A DNA stretch of 64,000 bases. Origin: Pseudomonadota bacterium. GTDB lineage: Bacteria; Pseudomonadota; Gammaproteobacteria; Steroidobacterales; Steroidobacteraceae. Position numbers and translations under genes: made by a program. Shown piece by piece: positions 53,763-62,548 of the stretch. A model generated the notes under the pieces. That model was not told where the DNA came from and ran no database searches. It worked only from the letters and a program-made list of their open reading frames with translations. The stretch is taken from contig JAFEFN010000013.1 in the NCBI GenBank assembly GCA_018240525.1, forward strand, positions 124,001-188,000. Direction: 5' to 3'. How positions within the stretch are numbered: position 1 is the stretch's first letter; every line of letters begins with the position of its first letter.

Positions 53763-54758
53763 ATGGCAGCCGCGCACCGTACCCCAGGGGTCGTCCTGTC
53801 CTTTCAGCTTCGAGGCTGCCACTGCGTGCAACGGACTCTCCTACCGAAACTTTTGGCTGTCCTGATTGCCGTGGCCGGCAGCATCTGTGCTGCGCCCTGC
53901 GCCCGCGCCCAGAGCATCGAGCCCCGCGCCTATTCCAACATCCCCGTCGGGGTGAACTTCCTCATCGCAGGCTACGCCTACACGCAGGGCGCCCTGGAGT
54001 TCGCGCCGCTGCCCGTCTCGGATCCGCATTTCGACAGTCCCACCGCCATCTTGGCGTACGCGCGTTCGCTGGACATTGGCGGCAAGTCGGCGAAGTTCGA
54101 CATGAGCGCCCCCTACTCGTGGCTGTCGGGAAGCGCACGCAACGACCTCAGCGGGCAGACCGTCTCCCGCCAGATCAGTGGCTTTGGAGATCCTGCGTTC
54201 CGCCTGTCGGTGAACCTGATGGGGGCGCCCGCCCTGACGCCGCAGCAGTTCGCGAGCTACCGCCAGGACCTGATCGTGGGGGTGAGTCTTCAGGTCACGG
54301 CACCGTGGTCGCAGTACGACGGCACGCGGCTGGTGAACCTCGGCACCAACCGCTGGTCCTTCAAGCCCGAGCTCGGCATTTCCAAGGCGCTCGACGGCTG
54401 GATCGTGGAGCTGATGACCGCCGTGACCTTCTACACCACCAACACGGATTTCTACAACGGTCGCGAACGCGCGACCGATCCGCTGTACCAGGCGCAGGCA
54501 CACGTGGTCCGCCAGTTTGCGCGCGGCATCTGGGCTTCCGGCGATGTGATCTACTATACGGGCGGCCGCACGACCCTTGACGGCCGGCTTGCCAACGACC
54601 TGGAGCAGAACTGGCGCATGGGCGCCACGCTTGCCCTGCCCATCAACCGCCGCGACTCCATCAAGGTATACGCAAGCGATGGGGTATCCTCGCGCACCCA
54701 GAACAACTTCGCGCTGTTCGGTATCGCCTGGCAACACCGCTGGGGAGCGGGACTCTAG
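53763..54758 (+). CDS. Outer-membrane protein, MetA-pathway-of-phenol-degradation-type
   Basis: 331 residues. A long N-terminus may be trimmed to a later start, but the signal peptide (LLAVLIAVAGSICAAPCARAQ) is clear. The mature sequence has alternating strands with YSNIPVGVNFLIAGYAYTQGA, WSFKPELGISKALDGWIVEL and RQFARGIWASGDVIYYTGGRT. It ends ...FALFGIAWQHRWGAGL, as in the phenol_MetA_deg family of outer-membrane porin-like proteins. It may carry small aromatic or hydrophobic compounds. It is divergent from the BNR gene by about 110 bases. Confidence 0.85.
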   Translation: MAAAHRTPGVVLSFQLRGCHCVQRTLLPKLLAVLIAVAGSICAAPCARAQSIEPRAYSNIPVGVNFLIAGYAYTQGALEFAPLPVSDPHFDSPTAILAYARSLDIGGKSAKFDMSAPYSWLSGSARNDLSGQTVSRQISGFGDPAFRLSVNLMGAPALTPQQFASYRQDLIVGVSLQVTAPWSQYDGTRLVNLGTNRWSFKPELGISKALDGWIVELMTAVTFYTTNTDFYNGRERATDPLYQAQAHVVRQFARGIWASGDVIYYTGGRTTLDGRLANDLEQNWRMGATLALPINRRDSIKVYASDGVSSRTQNNFALFGIAWQHRWGAGL

Positions 54759-55074
54759 CCCGCGGCGCGCCCCGGAGTGCGGCAGGCGGCGCGCGACCTT
54801 GCCGAGCGCGGTCGTGGCAGGCCGCGCAAATCGCATGTCTGCGGCATTTGCGGCCGCAGCAGCGGCGGGGCCGAACCCTTCCGTTCCACATCGACCCCGG
54901 TAGTGAGCGACAGCGCCTTCGCCTGCGGCTCAAGGAGTGGCGCGGGCTACCGCTTCGCCCGGGGTGACGTTTTCGCCGGGGCAAGTCCGCCGATGCCGCC
55001 TGAGGTCGGTTCCTCTGGGCGCGGCGCCGCGCTATTGTCAGCACCGGCGCATCCGTGCCGCCCCGGAGAGTCCC
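54759..55074. other. Spacer of 316 bases without a supported gene
   Basis: A frame here encodes a CGICGR-containing stretch, but it has no ribosome site and poor composition. The end contains the GGAGAG ribosome site of the small gene at 55075. Confidence 0.45.
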
Positions 55075-55179
55075 ATGAGTAAGGGAATGGATCGCAAGAA
55101 GGAAGGCAAGAAGAAGCCGGCCAAGAGCCTGGCCGAGAAGCGCGCCGCCAAGCGCGAGAAAAGACAGAGCCGCGGCTAG
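55075..55179 (+). CDS. Small lysine-rich conserved protein
   Basis: 34 residues, almost entirely charged (KKEGKKKPAKSLAEKRAAKR), preceded by GGAGAG at good spacing. Similar short lysine-rich proteins are common in gammaproteobacteria and may bind RNA or the ribosome. No function is assigned. The composition and ribosome site make it a likely real gene. Confidence 0.65.
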   Translation: MSKGMDRKKEGKKKPAKSLAEKRAAKREKRQSRG

Positions 55180-55230
55180 GCCGCGTCCCCCGGCACGGCC
55201 CGCGGCGCGGGCCGTGGCCGGATCAGCCGC

Positions 55231-56013
55231 CTAGCCCTGCGGCGAACGCAGCGTCGGCGCCTCGCGGCCGCCGAAGTGGACCAGCAGGCCGAGCAGCGCC
55301 ATGGCCCAGACGATCACCGGGCTCGACGGCAGATCCAGCAGCGCCGAGAGCACCAGGCCCACCACGTAGCTTGCGATCGCCAGCGCGTAGCCGATGGCCA
55401 GCTGCCGCCGTGGCGGATAGCGATAGGTCGCCACCGCCGGCACGATGAGGCTGGTGAACACCAGGTACACCCCGACCAGCTGCACGGAGATCGTGACCAC
55501 CAGCGCGAACAGCACGTAGAAGCCGATGCGGCCGAGGCGCTCGCGGAAGCGGAACCAGGCGATCAGGAAGATCAGCGTGATGACGCCGGCGTGCAGCAGC
55601 TGCTGCGGGGTCACCCACAGGATCTGCCCGGCGAGCAGGTCCTTCAGGTCCTCGCCGCCGTGCGGATCGTTGGCCAGCAGCAGGATCTGCGCGGTGGAGG
55701 CCAGCACGAAGAGGATGCCGATGAGGGCTTCCTGCGACTCCGGACGCTTGCGCTCGGTCCACGTGAGCAGCAGCGCCCCAGCCAGTGCGGCCGCGGCCGC
55801 GGCCACCTGCGTGGTCCAGCCGCCGGCGTGCAGCCCGAAGCTGTGCGCGGCGATGACGCCGAGTCCCGCCACTTGCGCGATCGCAAGGTCGATGAAGACG
55901 ATGCCCCGCGACAGCACCTGCTGGCCGAGCGGCACGTGCGAGAGCACCACCAGGATGCCGGCAATGAGGGCGGGCCAGAGGATGCCGATGTCGGCCTGCA
56001 GCGTGGCCATCAT
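55231..56013 (-). CDS. ABC transporter permease, ZnuB/metal-type
   Basis: 260 residues with about seven or eight transmembrane helices. LSHVPLGQQVLSRGIVFIDL and AQVAGLGVIAAHSFG match the ABC-3 (ZnuB/TroC) permease family. Later segments are ISVQLVGVYLVFTSLIVPAV and VVGLVLSALLDLPSSPVIV. It forms the inner-membrane channel for zinc or manganese uptake. Its start overlaps the binding-protein gene by 4 bases. No ATPase gene lies beside it, so that subunit must be elsewhere. Confidence 0.88.
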   Translation of the reverse strand: MMATLQADIGILWPALIAGILVVLSHVPLGQQVLSRGIVFIDLAIAQVAGLGVIAAHSFGLHAGGWTTQVAAAAAALAGALLLTWTERKRPESQEALIGILFVLASTAQILLLANDPHGGEDLKDLLAGQILWVTPQQLLHAGVITLIFLIAWFRFRERLGRIGFYVLFALVVTISVQLVGVYLVFTSLIVPAVATYRYPPRRQLAIGYALAIASYVVGLVLSALLDLPSSPVIVWAMALLGLLVHFGGREAPTLRSPQG

Positions 56014-56924
56014 TTCGCGGCTGCCAGCAGGCGGTTGACGGTGTCGTCAAAGAGCGCGAAGAGGTCCTTGGCCTCCGGTGTGCCGCCGACCGAGTAGGGC
56101 AACAGCACCACCGGGGCATGGATGCGCTCGGCCAGCCACTCGGCCGCTTTCGGATCGTTGTAGGCGTTGCGCAGGATCATCTTCGGCGGCGTGGCGGAGA
56201 GCTTGGTCACCAGCTCCGCCAGGTAGCCCGCGCTCGGTGGTACGCCCGGCTTGGGCTCGATGGCGGCCAGCTCCTTCAACCCGAGCCAGTTGCACAGGTA
56301 CACCTGGTCGCGATGGATCACGACCACGCCCACGCCCCGCAGGGGCGCCGCGGCCGCTTCCCACCGCGCCGTCGCGGCCGCCCAGCGCTTCTGGAAATCC
56401 GCCCCGCGCTGCTGGTAGAACGCGGCATTGCCCGGGTCGACCTGTGCCAGGCGCGCAGTAAGCGCGGTGGCGATGGTGGCGATGTTGTGAGGGTTCAGGG
56501 TGACGTGCGGATTACCGAGCGGATGGATGTCCCCCATCGAGCGATCCACCGCAGAAGGCACCTCCAGCAGGTGCACCAGCGGGGCGGCCTCGAAGTAGCC
56601 GGGATTGCCCGGCTGGATCCGGGTGTTGCCCGAGTCCTGCAGCAACACCGGCATCCAGCCGATCTCCAGGTCCGCGCCGGTGGCCACGACCAGGTCTGCC
56701 GAACGCGCACGTGCCACCAGGCTCGGCTTGGCGTCCACGCGGTGCACGTCCTGGAACGCACTGGTGGCGGTGTAGATGTTGACCTTGTCGCCGCCGAGTT
56801 CGGTCGTGAGTGCCGCCCAGTCGGGGGTGGTCGCCAGCACCTTGAGGGCCGCGTGCGCCGGGGCGCCGAGCCCCAGCAAGGCGGCGATGCCGAGGGCGGA
56901 CAGGAGGCGTGTGAACCTTGGCAT
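56010..56924 (-). CDS. Zinc/manganese ABC transporter substrate-binding protein (ZnuA-like)
   Basis: 304 residues with a signal peptide (LLSALGIAALLGLGAPAHA). Cluster A-I family motifs are present: LKVLATTPDWAALTTELGGD, metal-ligand candidates His61 (DVHRVDAKP), His134/His140 (GDIHPLGNPHVTLNP) and the C-terminal VLLPYSVGGTPEAKDLFALFD. There is no His-rich loop, unlike classical ZnuA, so Mn or Zn cannot be separated. It binds the metal in the periplasm for the permease downstream. Confidence 0.9.
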   Translation of the reverse strand: MPRFTRLLSALGIAALLGLGAPAHAALKVLATTPDWAALTTELGGDKVNIYTATSAFQDVHRVDAKPSLVARARSADLVVATGADLEIGWMPVLLQDSGNTRIQPGNPGYFEAAPLVHLLEVPSAVDRSMGDIHPLGNPHVTLNPHNIATIATALTARLAQVDPGNAAFYQQRGADFQKRWAAATARWEAAAAPLRGVGVVVIHRDQVYLCNWLGLKELAAIEPKPGVPPSAGYLAELVTKLSATPPKMILRNAYNDPKAAEWLAERIHAPVVLLPYSVGGTPEAKDLFALFDDTVNRLLAAAK

Positions 56925-56937
56925 GGTCGGGAGATTC

Positions 56938-58416
56938 CTAGAATTTGTGGGCGCCGTGGGCGCCGATCGAAAAGATGTATTGCAGGATCAGCTGGCGGTC
57001 GTGCTCGTCGTTGGCGCGTGCCTGGTCCCACGCGAACTGCGCGCGCAGGCGGGAGAACTCGCTGAGGCTCCAGTCGACCATGAGCGTCGTGCGGTCCGGG
57101 GTCGCCGGCAGCAGCGCAGGGAAGGCCGTCGCCGGCAGGGTCCCGGAGCTGACCAGCCCGATGTGGGGGTGCCCTGAATCCATGTAGTCGTAACGCAGGC
57201 CGGCGCGCCAGCGCTGCATGAACTCGTAGACCGCCTGCAGGTACCAGCCGGCCTGCGCACTGTCGTAGGGGCCACTGAGGTTCTCGCCGGTGACGTCGAA
57301 GGCGAGTGCCCCGGACTCGGTGCGGTGCATGTACTCACCCTGCAGCTTCAGCTGGTGCTGGGTCGGGTCCCCGTGGGGTGCCCACTTGAGCGTGCCGTCG
57401 ACGATCCAGGTGCGCGAGGTGCCCGTGAAGGCGTTGGTGACCGGTGCACCGAACTCGTCCACGTCCGCATAGGCGCGGTCGGTGGCGCGCTGGTCGAGCC
57501 AGGAGACCCCGAGGCGCCAGCTGGTCGAGTCGCCGATGTCGTTGCCCACGTGCACGAACAGGGCGTCGCTCGCGAGCGCGTTGGAGTTGCGCTGCGTGGC
57601 AGGGAACGAGCGGCCGCTGCCGAGCTCGCCGCCGAACTCCAGGAAATAGTCCGTGGGCGCGACCCAGCGCACCTGCATTCCGTCCTGGGCGAGCTGGCCG
57701 CCGAAGAAGACCTGGTAGACCAGCGGCTGGTCGGCGAAGTCCCAATTGTGGGAGTGGATCTCGTTCAGGTACCCGGTACCGGAGAAGAAGCGGCCGCCCT
57801 TGACCGTGAAGCCGTGGCTCAGGGCGATGGTCTTGAAGAAGGCTTCCTCGATGTCGATGCTGTTGTCGCCCTGGATCGCCGCGGTCACCTGCGCGAAGAA
57901 ATACGGGTCGACGTTGGAGGCGACGGTGAGCTCGGACTCCCCGAGGTTGAAGCTGCGCGGACCGGGACCCTCGCCTTCGGGCGGCGGGATGAAGCCGGCC
58001 ACGCGGTAGGTATTCGGGTCTTCGGAAAGCGCGGCATAGTTGCCGGTGATGATCATCGAGATCGCCGGATTGAACGCCGTCGGGTTGCTCGAGCCCCTCG
58101 CGCTCACGGGCGCAGGCGGCGCAGGCTCTGGATAGGCCGGGGCCGGCGCCGGGGGCGGCGCAGCGGCCACGCTGGGGGCTGCCGTGCCGCCGGCGGTTGC
58201 CGAGGCGGCCTCCAGCTGGCGGATGCGCGCCTCGAGCGCCGCCTCGCGAGCGGCCGTATCGGCCTTGAGTGCTTCGAGCTCGGCCTTCAGGGCGGCGATC
58301 TCGTCGGGTGCGGCCGTGGCGGCAGGTGCTGCACGCGAGCCTGCAAGGCCTGCGATCAACAGCGCGCACGCCGCCGGCATTACTCTCGCCAGACCCATAC
58401 GACAAACTCTCCTCAT
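56938..58416 (-). CDS. Porin with coiled-coil N-terminus, in zinc operon
   Basis: 492 residues. A signal peptide (ACALLIAGLAGSRA) is followed by a coiled coil (DEIAALKAELEALKADTAAREAAL) and a Pro-rich linker. A 16-strand-like barrel ends in ...DRQLILQYIFSIGAHGAHKF, an outer-membrane C-terminus with final Phe. Proteins of this layout with metal ABC genes act as outer-membrane uptake routes for the metal. It begins the three-gene operon (13-base gap to the binding protein). No Zur-like operator is evident upstream. Confidence 0.8.
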   Translation of the reverse strand: MRRVCRMGLARVMPAACALLIAGLAGSRAAPAATAAPDEIAALKAELEALKADTAAREAALEARIRQLEAASATAGGTAAPSVAAAPPPAPAPAYPEPAPPAPVSARGSSNPTAFNPAISMIITGNYAALSEDPNTYRVAGFIPPPEGEGPGPRSFNLGESELTVASNVDPYFFAQVTAAIQGDNSIDIEEAFFKTIALSHGFTVKGGRFFSGTGYLNEIHSHNWDFADQPLVYQVFFGGQLAQDGMQVRWVAPTDYFLEFGGELGSGRSFPATQRNSNALASDALFVHVGNDIGDSTSWRLGVSWLDQRATDRAYADVDEFGAPVTNAFTGTSRTWIVDGTLKWAPHGDPTQHQLKLQGEYMHRTESGALAFDVTGENLSGPYDSAQAGWYLQAVYEFMQRWRAGLRYDYMDSGHPHIGLVSSGTLPATAFPALLPATPDRTTLMVDWSLSEFSRLRAQFAWDQARANDEHDRQLILQYIFSIGAHGAHKF

Positions 58417-58644
58417 CGATCACGCGCTCCCGGCGGCCGTTCCTGGCAAGGCCGGCAAGACGGTCGCAGGGCGGATCGCACGCGCGGATGGGGCAGGCGC
58501 AGCGCTTAAGGAGTACCGCGCGGCCGCCCCGCAGTTGATCGGGCGCTCAGTGTAAGCATCCACGCCCGCAAAGTGAATCCAACCACGCAGCGCTTGCTAA
58601 AGTGCTGTGGCGAGCGTGGACCCTGACCACTTACATTTGGATAT

Positions 58645-59691
58645 ATGAGCGAACCGGCCATCGCACTGACTTACCCGTTCACCGCATCGCCCGGACCGGG
58701 CGATGCCTGTGAAGTAGTGCCCGGGGTGTACTGGCTGCGGATGCGCCTGCCCATGGCGGGACTGAACCACATCAACCTGTGGGCTCTCGCCGATGACGAC
58801 GGCTGGACACTGGTCGATACCGGCATGCAGACCGCAGAGACGGCCTCGGACTGGCAGACAGCGCTGGCGGGGCCGCTGAGGCGCAAACCGGTGCGGCGGG
58901 TGCTGTGCACGCACATGCATCCGGATCACATCGGCATGGCCGGCTGGCTCACGCGCGCGCATGGCGTGCGACTGTGGACGACGCGCCTCGAGTACGTCAC
59001 CTGTCGCATGCTGGTCGCCGACACCGGTCGCGAGGCACCCGCGGACGGGGTGCGCTTCTACCGCGCCGCCGGCTGGGACGATGCGGCCCTGGAGCACTAC
59101 AAGGCCCGGTTTGGCGGCTTCGGCAAGGCCGTGCACGCCCTTCCGGACAGTTACCGGCGCGTCGTCGAAGGTGAGCCGGTGCGCATCGGCAAGCATCTCT
59201 GGCGTGCGGTGATCGGACGTGGCCATTCCCCGGAGCACCTGTGCCTCTACTGTCCGGAGCTCAAGCTGCTGATCTCCGGTGACCAGGTGCTGCCCCGCAT
59301 CACCTCCAACGTCTCGGTGTTCCCAACCGAGCCGGACGCCGATCCCCTGACCGAGTGGCTCGAGTCGCTGGCCGCGCTCAAGCGCCAGATCCCAGACGAT
59401 GTCCTCGTGCTGCCCTCGCACAACGAGCCCTTCCGCGGCCTGCACGCGCGGCTGGACGACCTGGCCGAGGGCCATGAACGGCGCCTCGAGCGGGTGCTCG
59501 AGGAGCTCGCCACCCCCAAAAGGGCGGTGGACGTGTTCAGCGTGCTGTTCCGGCGCACGATCGGCCTGGACATGCTCGGCATGGCCACCGGCGAGAGCGT
59601 GGCACACCTGAACTGCCTGGTCGGGCGTGGCCTTGCCGAGCGCAGCACGGATGCGGCCGGGATCCTCTGGTACCGCGCCCGCGGCGCCTAG
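58645..59691 (+). CDS. MBL-fold metallo-hydrolase
   Basis: 348 residues. The metallo-beta-lactamase signature THMHPDHIGMAGW (His90, His92, Asp94, His95) and a second metal His in RGHSPEHLCLY are seen, then SGDQVLP and VLPSHNEPFRG. A C-terminal helical extension (about 275-345: RLERVLEELATPKRAVDVF) follows, as in the RNase Z/glyoxalase-II-like group with a DUF-type tail. It hydrolyses a thioester, lactone or phosphodiester; the substrate is not visible. It converges with the relaxase gene (4-base overlap). Confidence 0.88.
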   Translation: MSEPAIALTYPFTASPGPGDACEVVPGVYWLRMRLPMAGLNHINLWALADDDGWTLVDTGMQTAETASDWQTALAGPLRRKPVRRVLCTHMHPDHIGMAGWLTRAHGVRLWTTRLEYVTCRMLVADTGREAPADGVRFYRAAGWDDAALEHYKARFGGFGKAVHALPDSYRRVVEGEPVRIGKHLWRAVIGRGHSPEHLCLYCPELKLLISGDQVLPRITSNVSVFPTEPDADPLTEWLESLAALKRQIPDDVLVLPSHNEPFRGLHARLDDLAEGHERRLERVLEELATPKRAVDVFSVLFRRTIGLDMLGMATGESVAHLNCLVGRGLAERSTDAAGILWYRARGA

Positions 59692-60671
59692 CCGGAAAGG
59701 TCATTCTCGGGAACCTGGGGTTCGCCGCTCATCTCGTGTGTCCTCGCCTGCTCCTGTGGCGCACGTGCCGCCTCGCGCAGCGCCAGCCAGGCCGTGCGCG
59801 CCTGCCGGCGCACTTCCGCCAGATCGACACCGGCTTGGGCCCCGTGCTCGCCCCGGCCATGGCTCGCTTCGCCCGCGGCGGCCACCCTGGCCCCCTGCGA
59901 GCGCTCGCGGCGTCGCTCGGCGCGCTCCCGGTATTGCGCACGCAGGCGCTCGGCCAGCTCGCTGCGCTCCCCGCGGCTCTCCATCTTCAGGTGCGCAATC
60001 GGGATCCGCGGCTGCGGCTCGCGGTCGATGCCCTGGGCGGCGAGGCTGCGATGGTCGACGCGCGCCTCGATACCGGCCTCGCGCAGGGCATCGTTGGTCA
60101 TTTGTGCCCAGCGCTCCCTGACGTTGACGTATTCCTGCCTGTGATCCGGCAAGCCATGGCGCCGGCGCTCGAGCGGGCGCATGTCCAGCCCGGACTTCGC
60201 GCCCAGGCCTGCCGGGGCGACCGCACGCGTGGTCGTCAGGATATGGGCGTGGAAGTTGCGCGGGTCGCCGCCGGCACGCGGCTCGTGGATCGAGAGGTCT
60301 GCCACCACCCCGTAGCGCTCGGTGATCTCGCGCGTGAACGCCCGTGCCAGTGCGAGGCGCTGCGGCGCCTGCAGTTCGAATGGCAGCACCACCTGGAACT
60401 CACGCGCGACCAGCGAGTTATGGCGCTTCTCGGCGTGCTCGGCCGTGTTCCAGAGCCGCTCGCGACTGCGCGCCCACTCCAGCGGCTGCGCGGCGAACCG
60501 TTCCGGCACCATGATCTCGGTGTGCAGGACATCACGCCGCCGGGTGAAGTTGTACAGCTGCCCGGTGCGCTCGTCGCGCACGCGCTCGCCTGCGCGATAG
60601 GCCGCCGCCTGGGTGGCGCTGCGACCGGCACCGCGGCCCACCGAGCTGATCTGCAGGTAGAACAGCGCCAC
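59688..60671 (-). CDS. MobA/MobL-family relaxase
   Basis: 327 residues. The family start MALFYLQISSVGRGAGRSAT contains the nicking-tyrosine candidates (Tyr5, Tyr25 in AAAYRAGE). The HUH metal motif is NFHAHILTT (His141, His143), with a further His129 in SIHEPRAGGD. The C-terminal half is Arg/Glu-rich and helical. It nicks DNA at oriT and pilots the strand in conjugation. It is the last gene of the coupling-protein block, 3 bases from the next. The MOBQ-like family is inferred from these motifs; helicase or primase domains are absent. Confidence 0.92.
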   Translation of the reverse strand: MALFYLQISSVGRGAGRSATQAAAYRAGERVRDERTGQLYNFTRRRDVLHTEIMVPERFAAQPLEWARSRERLWNTAEHAEKRHNSLVAREFQVVLPFELQAPQRLALARAFTREITERYGVVADLSIHEPRAGGDPRNFHAHILTTTRAVAPAGLGAKSGLDMRPLERRRHGLPDHRQEYVNVRERWAQMTNDALREAGIEARVDHRSLAAQGIDREPQPRIPIAHLKMESRGERSELAERLRAQYRERAERRRERSQGARVAAAGEASHGRGEHGAQAGVDLAEVRRQARTAWLALREAARAPQEQARTHEMSGEPQVPENDLSG

Positions 60672-60674
60672 CGC

Positions 60675-62045
60675 CTAGCTCCGGCGCGCGATGCGCACCC
60701 GCCGCCACGCGGGTGAACCGGCGGTCTTGAGATAACCGCTCAGGTCGGGCAGCTGCTCGATCTCGGCGGCGAGCACCGCCGCTTCGATGACCCGCGTCTC
60801 GCTGATGCTGGTGGAACGCCGCGCACCGCCGGTGAACGGGCTGCCGCGATCGCGCCCGCGCGATCTCTGGCGGCGGATGACCTCGCGCTCGCCGATCAGG
60901 CGCGAGGCGAACTGCGAAGTTCCACCGTGTTCGCTGCCCGAACAGCGCAGGATCAGGGTGGTCGCGCAATTCTCCAGGAGCGTCTGCGCTTCCGCGCTGC
61001 CATAGGTGGCCGAGACCTGGGCGAGCGACTGAAAGCCGAGCACGCAGCGGCCGCCGAACTTGCGCAGGCGCGCCAGGGCATCCTTCAGCCCGTCGATCGC
61101 ACCGAGCGCGTCGAGCTCATCCACGATGAACCAGAGCCGCCGGTCCTCGCCCGGCCGGCTCAGGGCCTCGAAGATTGCGAGCCGCAGCCACAGGGCGATG
61201 ATCGAGCGCAGTGCCGCGATCTGCGCGGCCGCGTAGGGCAGGAACAGGACGCCCTGCCCCGCGCGGACCCACTGGCGCACCGAGAACGCGCGGGCGCGCT
61301 GCGCGGCCACGAACTCCAGTGAGGCCGCGGCGGAGGCGGCCACCGAGCGGATGGACCCGAACATGCGCGCGTTCTCGGGATCGAGAAAAGGCTGCGCTGG
61401 GGAGCCTGACACCAACGGCCGCAACTCCGCGGCGGGGGCCACCGCCAGCAAGTGCCACAGGCGCGCCACATCGACGCAGCCGCGGGTCCAGCTGCCGCGC
61501 AGAACAGCCGCGAGAAAGGTGCGTGCGTAGCCGCGCCACTCGCGCCCGGAAGGATCCTCGCTGGGCGGGATGAGCCCGGAGGCCAGCTGCTCGATGTCCC
61601 ACGGCGAGTCGACCTCGGCAAATGGGTCCCACCGCGCGGAGGCGGCATCGAAGGGATTGAGGATGACATCGCCGCGGTGGCGGTCGTAGAAGATCGCGCG
61701 GTAGCCGCCGTCCGGATCGGCGATCACGGCACGATCTCCCCGCCGCAGGGCCCCTTCCAGGAGCGTCGCGATCGCAGTCGACTTTCCGGTCCCGGTGGTG
61801 CCGATCAGCTTGAAGTGCTTGGTCTCCTCGAGCGGCTCGATCGGTACCCCCGCCAGCTGCAGGCCGCCCGGGGCGCCGGGACCGGAGCCCGCCCACCACC
61901 GGCGCCGGGGAAGGATGCGCGTGCCGCGCTTGTGCACGTCCTCGTTCTGCCGTAGTCGACACGCAGCGACCAGGCAGGCCACGACGGCGCAGGCCCACGC
62001 GGCGGCCGCCGGCCGCAGCAGTGCGGCGACAACGGGGGATGCCAC
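60675..62045 (-). CDS. Type IV coupling protein (TraD/TrwB-type ATPase), copy 1
   Basis: 456 residues from a GTG at 62045, two bases after the preceding stop; an ATG at 62087 is possible but overlaps that gene by 41 bases. A transmembrane N-terminus (about 1-25) is followed by Walker A GTTGTGKSTAIATLLEGALR and RAVIADPDGGYRAI. An all-alpha insert, Walker B LWFIVDELDAL and FGGRCVLGFQSLAQ complete the motor fold. The C-terminus contains RSTSISETRVIEAAVLAA. It pumps DNA into the secretion channel. Its similarity to the copy at 62549 is high over most of its length. Confidence 0.92.
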   Translation of the reverse strand: MASPVVAALLRPAAAAWACAVVACLVAACRLRQNEDVHKRGTRILPRRRWWAGSGPGAPGGLQLAGVPIEPLEETKHFKLIGTTGTGKSTAIATLLEGALRRGDRAVIADPDGGYRAIFYDRHRGDVILNPFDAASARWDPFAEVDSPWDIEQLASGLIPPSEDPSGREWRGYARTFLAAVLRGSWTRGCVDVARLWHLLAVAPAAELRPLVSGSPAQPFLDPENARMFGSIRSVAASAAASLEFVAAQRARAFSVRQWVRAGQGVLFLPYAAAQIAALRSIIALWLRLAIFEALSRPGEDRRLWFIVDELDALGAIDGLKDALARLRKFGGRCVLGFQSLAQVSATYGSAEAQTLLENCATTLILRCSGSEHGGTSQFASRLIGEREVIRRQRSRGRDRGSPFTGGARRSTSISETRVIEAAVLAAEIEQLPDLSGYLKTAGSPAWRRVRIARRS

Positions 62046-62046
62046 C

Positions 62047-62541
62047 TCAGTAGCCCTGGAGCACGCGGTAGTCCGCCGCTTCCCCATAGGGGGGAGCGGA
62101 GCGGTCGATGCGGGCGCACAGGCGCTGGGCCGTTCCGCACCGCCTCAGATCCGCCGCGCCGCCCGCCGCGCGCAGACGTGCCACGTTGGCGCCCATCAGC
62201 TCGCTCCTGGCATGCAGCGCCGCGAGCTCGGCCGGGGTGGGCAGAAGCCACCACGACAGCGCCACGGGGGTCGCGCAGGCAAGCGTCATGAGCACGAGGC
62301 CGAGGGCCAGGAAGCGGCGGTTTGCGCGGTGCGCGAGCGCGCGCAGGCTCTCGGCGGCCAGCTGGCTGTTCCGATGCAGCGCGGCGAGCTCCTCGAGAAG
62401 GGTCGCGCGGATCTCCTCCCGCACGACCGCATCCAGCCCGGTGCACTGCTCGCGCAGCGACTCGATCGCCGCGAGTGCGGTCGCCTGGTGCGCTTCCGCG
62501 GCCTCCATGAGCAGGCCGATCTTCAGCTGCGACTCTTCCAC
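62047..62541 (-). CDS. Small membrane protein between coupling-protein genes
   Basis: 164 residues. A helical coiled-coil N-terminus (about 10-90, rich in Ala/Glu/Leu) precedes one transmembrane segment (about 93-118: FLALGLVLMTLACATPVALSWW) and a short C-terminal domain with three cysteines. No named family is recognised; MobX- or accessory-mobilization-type proteins have this size and layout. It lies between two coupling-protein genes (7 and 1-base gaps), so it probably assists the relaxosome or coupling complex. Confidence 0.75.
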   Translation of the reverse strand: MEESQLKIGLLMEAAEAHQATALAAIESLREQCTGLDAVVREEIRATLLEELAALHRNSQLAAESLRALAHRANRRFLALGLVLMTLACATPVALSWWLLPTPAELAALHARSELMGANVARLRAAGGAADLRRCGTAQRLCARIDRSAPPYGEAADYRVLQGY

Positions 62542-62548
62542 GGCCGTC

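Noticed and set aside
54777..55082. A 101-codon frame with a CGICGR zinc-ribbon-like motif
   Set aside because: One short motif is not enough; no ribosome site and the small lysine-rich gene at 55075 is better supported in the same area.
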